Below are positions 14,267 through 15,503 of a DNA stretch of 15,503 nt, in pieces (position 1 is the first letter of the stretch; each line of letters opens with the position of its first letter). The notes beneath the pieces are model-generated. The model saw nothing but the letters and a program-made list of their open reading frames with translations. It did not search any database and had not been told where the DNA came from. Both the position numbers and the translations under genes were made by a program. Source of the DNA: Hirschia sp964351655 (GTDB lineage: Bacteria; Pseudomonadota; Alphaproteobacteria; Caulobacterales; Hyphomonadaceae); assembly GCA_964351655.1 (NCBI GenBank), contig CAYGPD010000058.1, forward strand, positions 1 through 15,503, read 5' to 3'.

Positions 14267-15148
14267 ATGGCAAAATGTGCTTTTTTAGGTTTAGGCGTCA
14301 TGGGCGGACCAATGGCAGGGTGGCTAGTTGATAAAGGCCATTCGGTCTCAGTTTGGAACCGCACGATGACCAAAGCTGATGCTTGGGCTCTCAAATATAA
14401 AGGTATCGCTTGCGCGACTCCTCTTGAAGCAATTCATGAGGCAGATTTTATCATGTTTTGTTTGGGTGATGATCCTGATGTTGATGCTGTATTCGAACAG
14501 ATTGAAAAAGGTATCAAACCGGGAGTGATTGTTATTGATCACACAACGACTTCCGCAGACCTTGCCCAACGAATTGCCAAAAAATGCACTTCTAATGGCG
14601 CACACTTTATAGATGGTCCCGTATCGGGCGGTGAAGCAGGTGCTGTTAATGGTAAGTTGACAGTTATGGCCGGTGCGGATGAAGCTGTATTTGAGAAAGC
14701 TGTGCCAGTTATGGAGGCTTATGCGGCCACAATTACTCGGATTGGGGATGTGGGAAGTGGTCAGCTTGCAAAGTCAGTCAACCAAATTTGTATTGCAGGT
14801 GTGTTGCAGGGGTTGGCCGAAGGGCTGCACTTCGCAATGAAGCATAATCTCGATACGGATCAGGTGCTCAAGGCTGTGTCAGGTGGATCTGCTCAATCTT
14901 GGCAAATGGAAAATCGCGGTAAGACAATGGTTGCGGGCGAATATGAGTTTGGTTTTGCCGTTGATTGGCTGCGCAAGGACCTTCGCATTGCCTTGGATGC
15001 TGCGCGCAAGGCAGGCGTGAGCTTGCCAGTAACGGCTGTAATAGACCAATTTTATGCCGATGTTCAGAAAAAGGGTGGTGGACGTTGGGATAGCTCCAGT
15101 CTATTGACGCGTTTGAATACTGATTGCGATACCATAAAGGACTCATGA
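14267..15148 (+). CDS. NAD(P)-dependent beta-hydroxyacid dehydrogenase (3-hydroxyisobutyrate dehydrogenase family)
   Basis: This soluble oxidoreductase of 293 residues belongs to the family that includes 3-hydroxyisobutyrate dehydrogenase, tartronate-semialdehyde reductase and glyoxylate/succinic semialdehyde reductases. The N-terminal Rossmann motif is GLGVMGGPMAGWL (8-20). N31-R32-T33 (VWNRT) at the end of the second strand is typical of NADP-preferring members. Substrate-site motifs are DGPVSGG (116-122), the catalytic K169 in GQLAKSVNQ, and K237-D238 in WLRKDLRIALDAA. The exact substrate is unknown. The ATG at 14267 follows GAGGAG with 7-base spacing and is clearly preferred over the upstream in-frame TTG at 14252, which would start inside that ribosome binding site region. 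The stop codon overlaps the pgl start by 4 bases (ATGA), so translation is coupled. Confidence 0.93.
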   Translation: MAKCAFLGLGVMGGPMAGWLVDKGHSVSVWNRTMTKADAWALKYKGIACATPLEAIHEADFIMFCLGDDPDVDAVFEQIEKGIKPGVIVIDHTTTSADLAQRIAKKCTSNGAHFIDGPVSGGEAGAVNGKLTVMAGADEAVFEKAVPVMEAYAATITRIGDVGSGQLAKSVNQICIAGVLQGLAEGLHFAMKHNLDTDQVLKAVSGGSAQSWQMENRGKTMVAGEYEFGFAVDWLRKDLRIALDAARKAGVSLPVTAVIDQFYADVQKKGGGRWDSSSLLTRLNTDCDTIKDS

Positions 15149-15503
15149 TGGCTTTTGAGATTTTTGAAAACAAAACTGATCTGGTCGAACGTGCCTATGA
15201 ATTAACATATGAAGCGCTTGATGTCGGTCTTGCTCAAAATGGTGCTGCAAGCTTGATGTGTTCAGGTGGCTCTACGCCCGGTCCATTATACAAGCAGTTG
15301 TCTCAATCTGACCTTGATTGGTCAAATATCAGCGTGGGATTGGTCGATGACCGCTGGGTTGCACCCGATCATGATCGATCTAACGAGAAGCTGTTGCGCA
15401 ACACGCTTTTGCAAAATGCAGGTGCTTCAGCAACCTTCTATCCTATGTATGTAGAAGGAAAGACTGCAAAAGAAGCTGTAGATCAGCGTGCAGCAGAATT
15501 CGC
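15145..15503 (+). CDS. pgl: 6-phosphogluconolactonase (partial, 3' end beyond window)
   Basis: The first 119 residues of a DevB/Pgl-type 6-phosphogluconolactonase are present. This enzyme hydrolyses 6-phosphogluconolactone to 6-phosphogluconate after glucose-6-phosphate dehydrogenase, feeding the pentose-phosphate or Entner-Doudoroff route. Visible motifs are SLMCSGGSTPGPLYKQL (about 36-52), the phosphate-binding GGSTP loop, and VGLVDDRWVAPDHDRSNEKLL (about 64-84), which is the family DER-W-V...SN block with DDR in place of DER. Two adjacent in-frame ATGs (15145 and 15148) follow AAAGGA. The first overlaps the stop codon of the dehydrogenase. Since full-length proteins have about 230-240 residues, roughly half is missing. 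zwf or edd might follow beyond the window. Confidence 0.93.
   Translation, partial: MMAFEIFENKTDLVERAYELTYEALDVGLAQNGAASLMCSGGSTPGPLYKQLSQSDLDWSNISVGLVDDRWVAPDHDRSNEKLLRNTLLQNAGASATFYPMYVEGKTAKEAVDQRAAEF

Overview
The window looks like ordinary chromosomal sequence from a motile alphaproteobacterium, possibly marine. The evidence is a topoisomerase IV A subunit with the alphaproteobacterial type of DNA-gate motif, a Bpt/Ate-type aminoacyl-protein transferase, a TakP-like TRAP transporter, an HWE/HisKA_2-type histidine kinase and a MotB stator protein. Base composition looks below 50% G+C by eye. A low-GC member of the Maricaulales/Hyphomonadaceae would fit, but that is inference only. I see no tRNA, rRNA, CRISPR, insertion sequence, prophage or integrase.

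Layout. 1-78 may be the tail of an upstream gene. 83-3394 (+) holds parC, then lemA and a DUF423 membrane protein, probably co-transcribed. 3536-4636 (+) is a soluble GAF histidine kinase with no partner regulator in view. It converges on dinB (4641-5723, -), whose 3' end contains a hairpin that could terminate the kinase transcript. dinB starts with TTG and diverges from htpX (5968-6957, +) across about 240 bases that carry a plausible htpX promoter. htpX converges on a long minus-strand run, and a 10-bp-stem hairpin at the htpX stop codon could end both transcripts.

The minus-strand run, in transcription order, is motB (14140-13229), an SLC13-type permease with two RCK_C domains (13137-11281), bpt (11270-10494), and the TRAP genes dctP, dctQ and dctM (10458-6976). 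The permease, bpt and TRAP genes are spaced tightly enough to be one operon, so two organic-anion uptake systems sit with an N-degron tagging enzyme. After motB, transcription diverges into a beta-hydroxyacid dehydrogenase (14267-15148, +). That gene overlaps a 6-phosphogluconolactonase by 4 bases, and the lactonase is cut by the window edge.

All thirteen substantial genes belong to recognisable families, and nothing amounts to a new multi-gene system. The points most worth checking are the MotB peptidoglycan-binding loop, which lacks its usual Asp; the three clear inverted repeats in regulatory positions (3412-3434, 13156-13178, 14173-14188); the Tat-plus-lipobox signal on the TRAP binding protein; the natural Ala in the ParC quinolone region; and the NADP-type dehydrogenase coupled to pgl.
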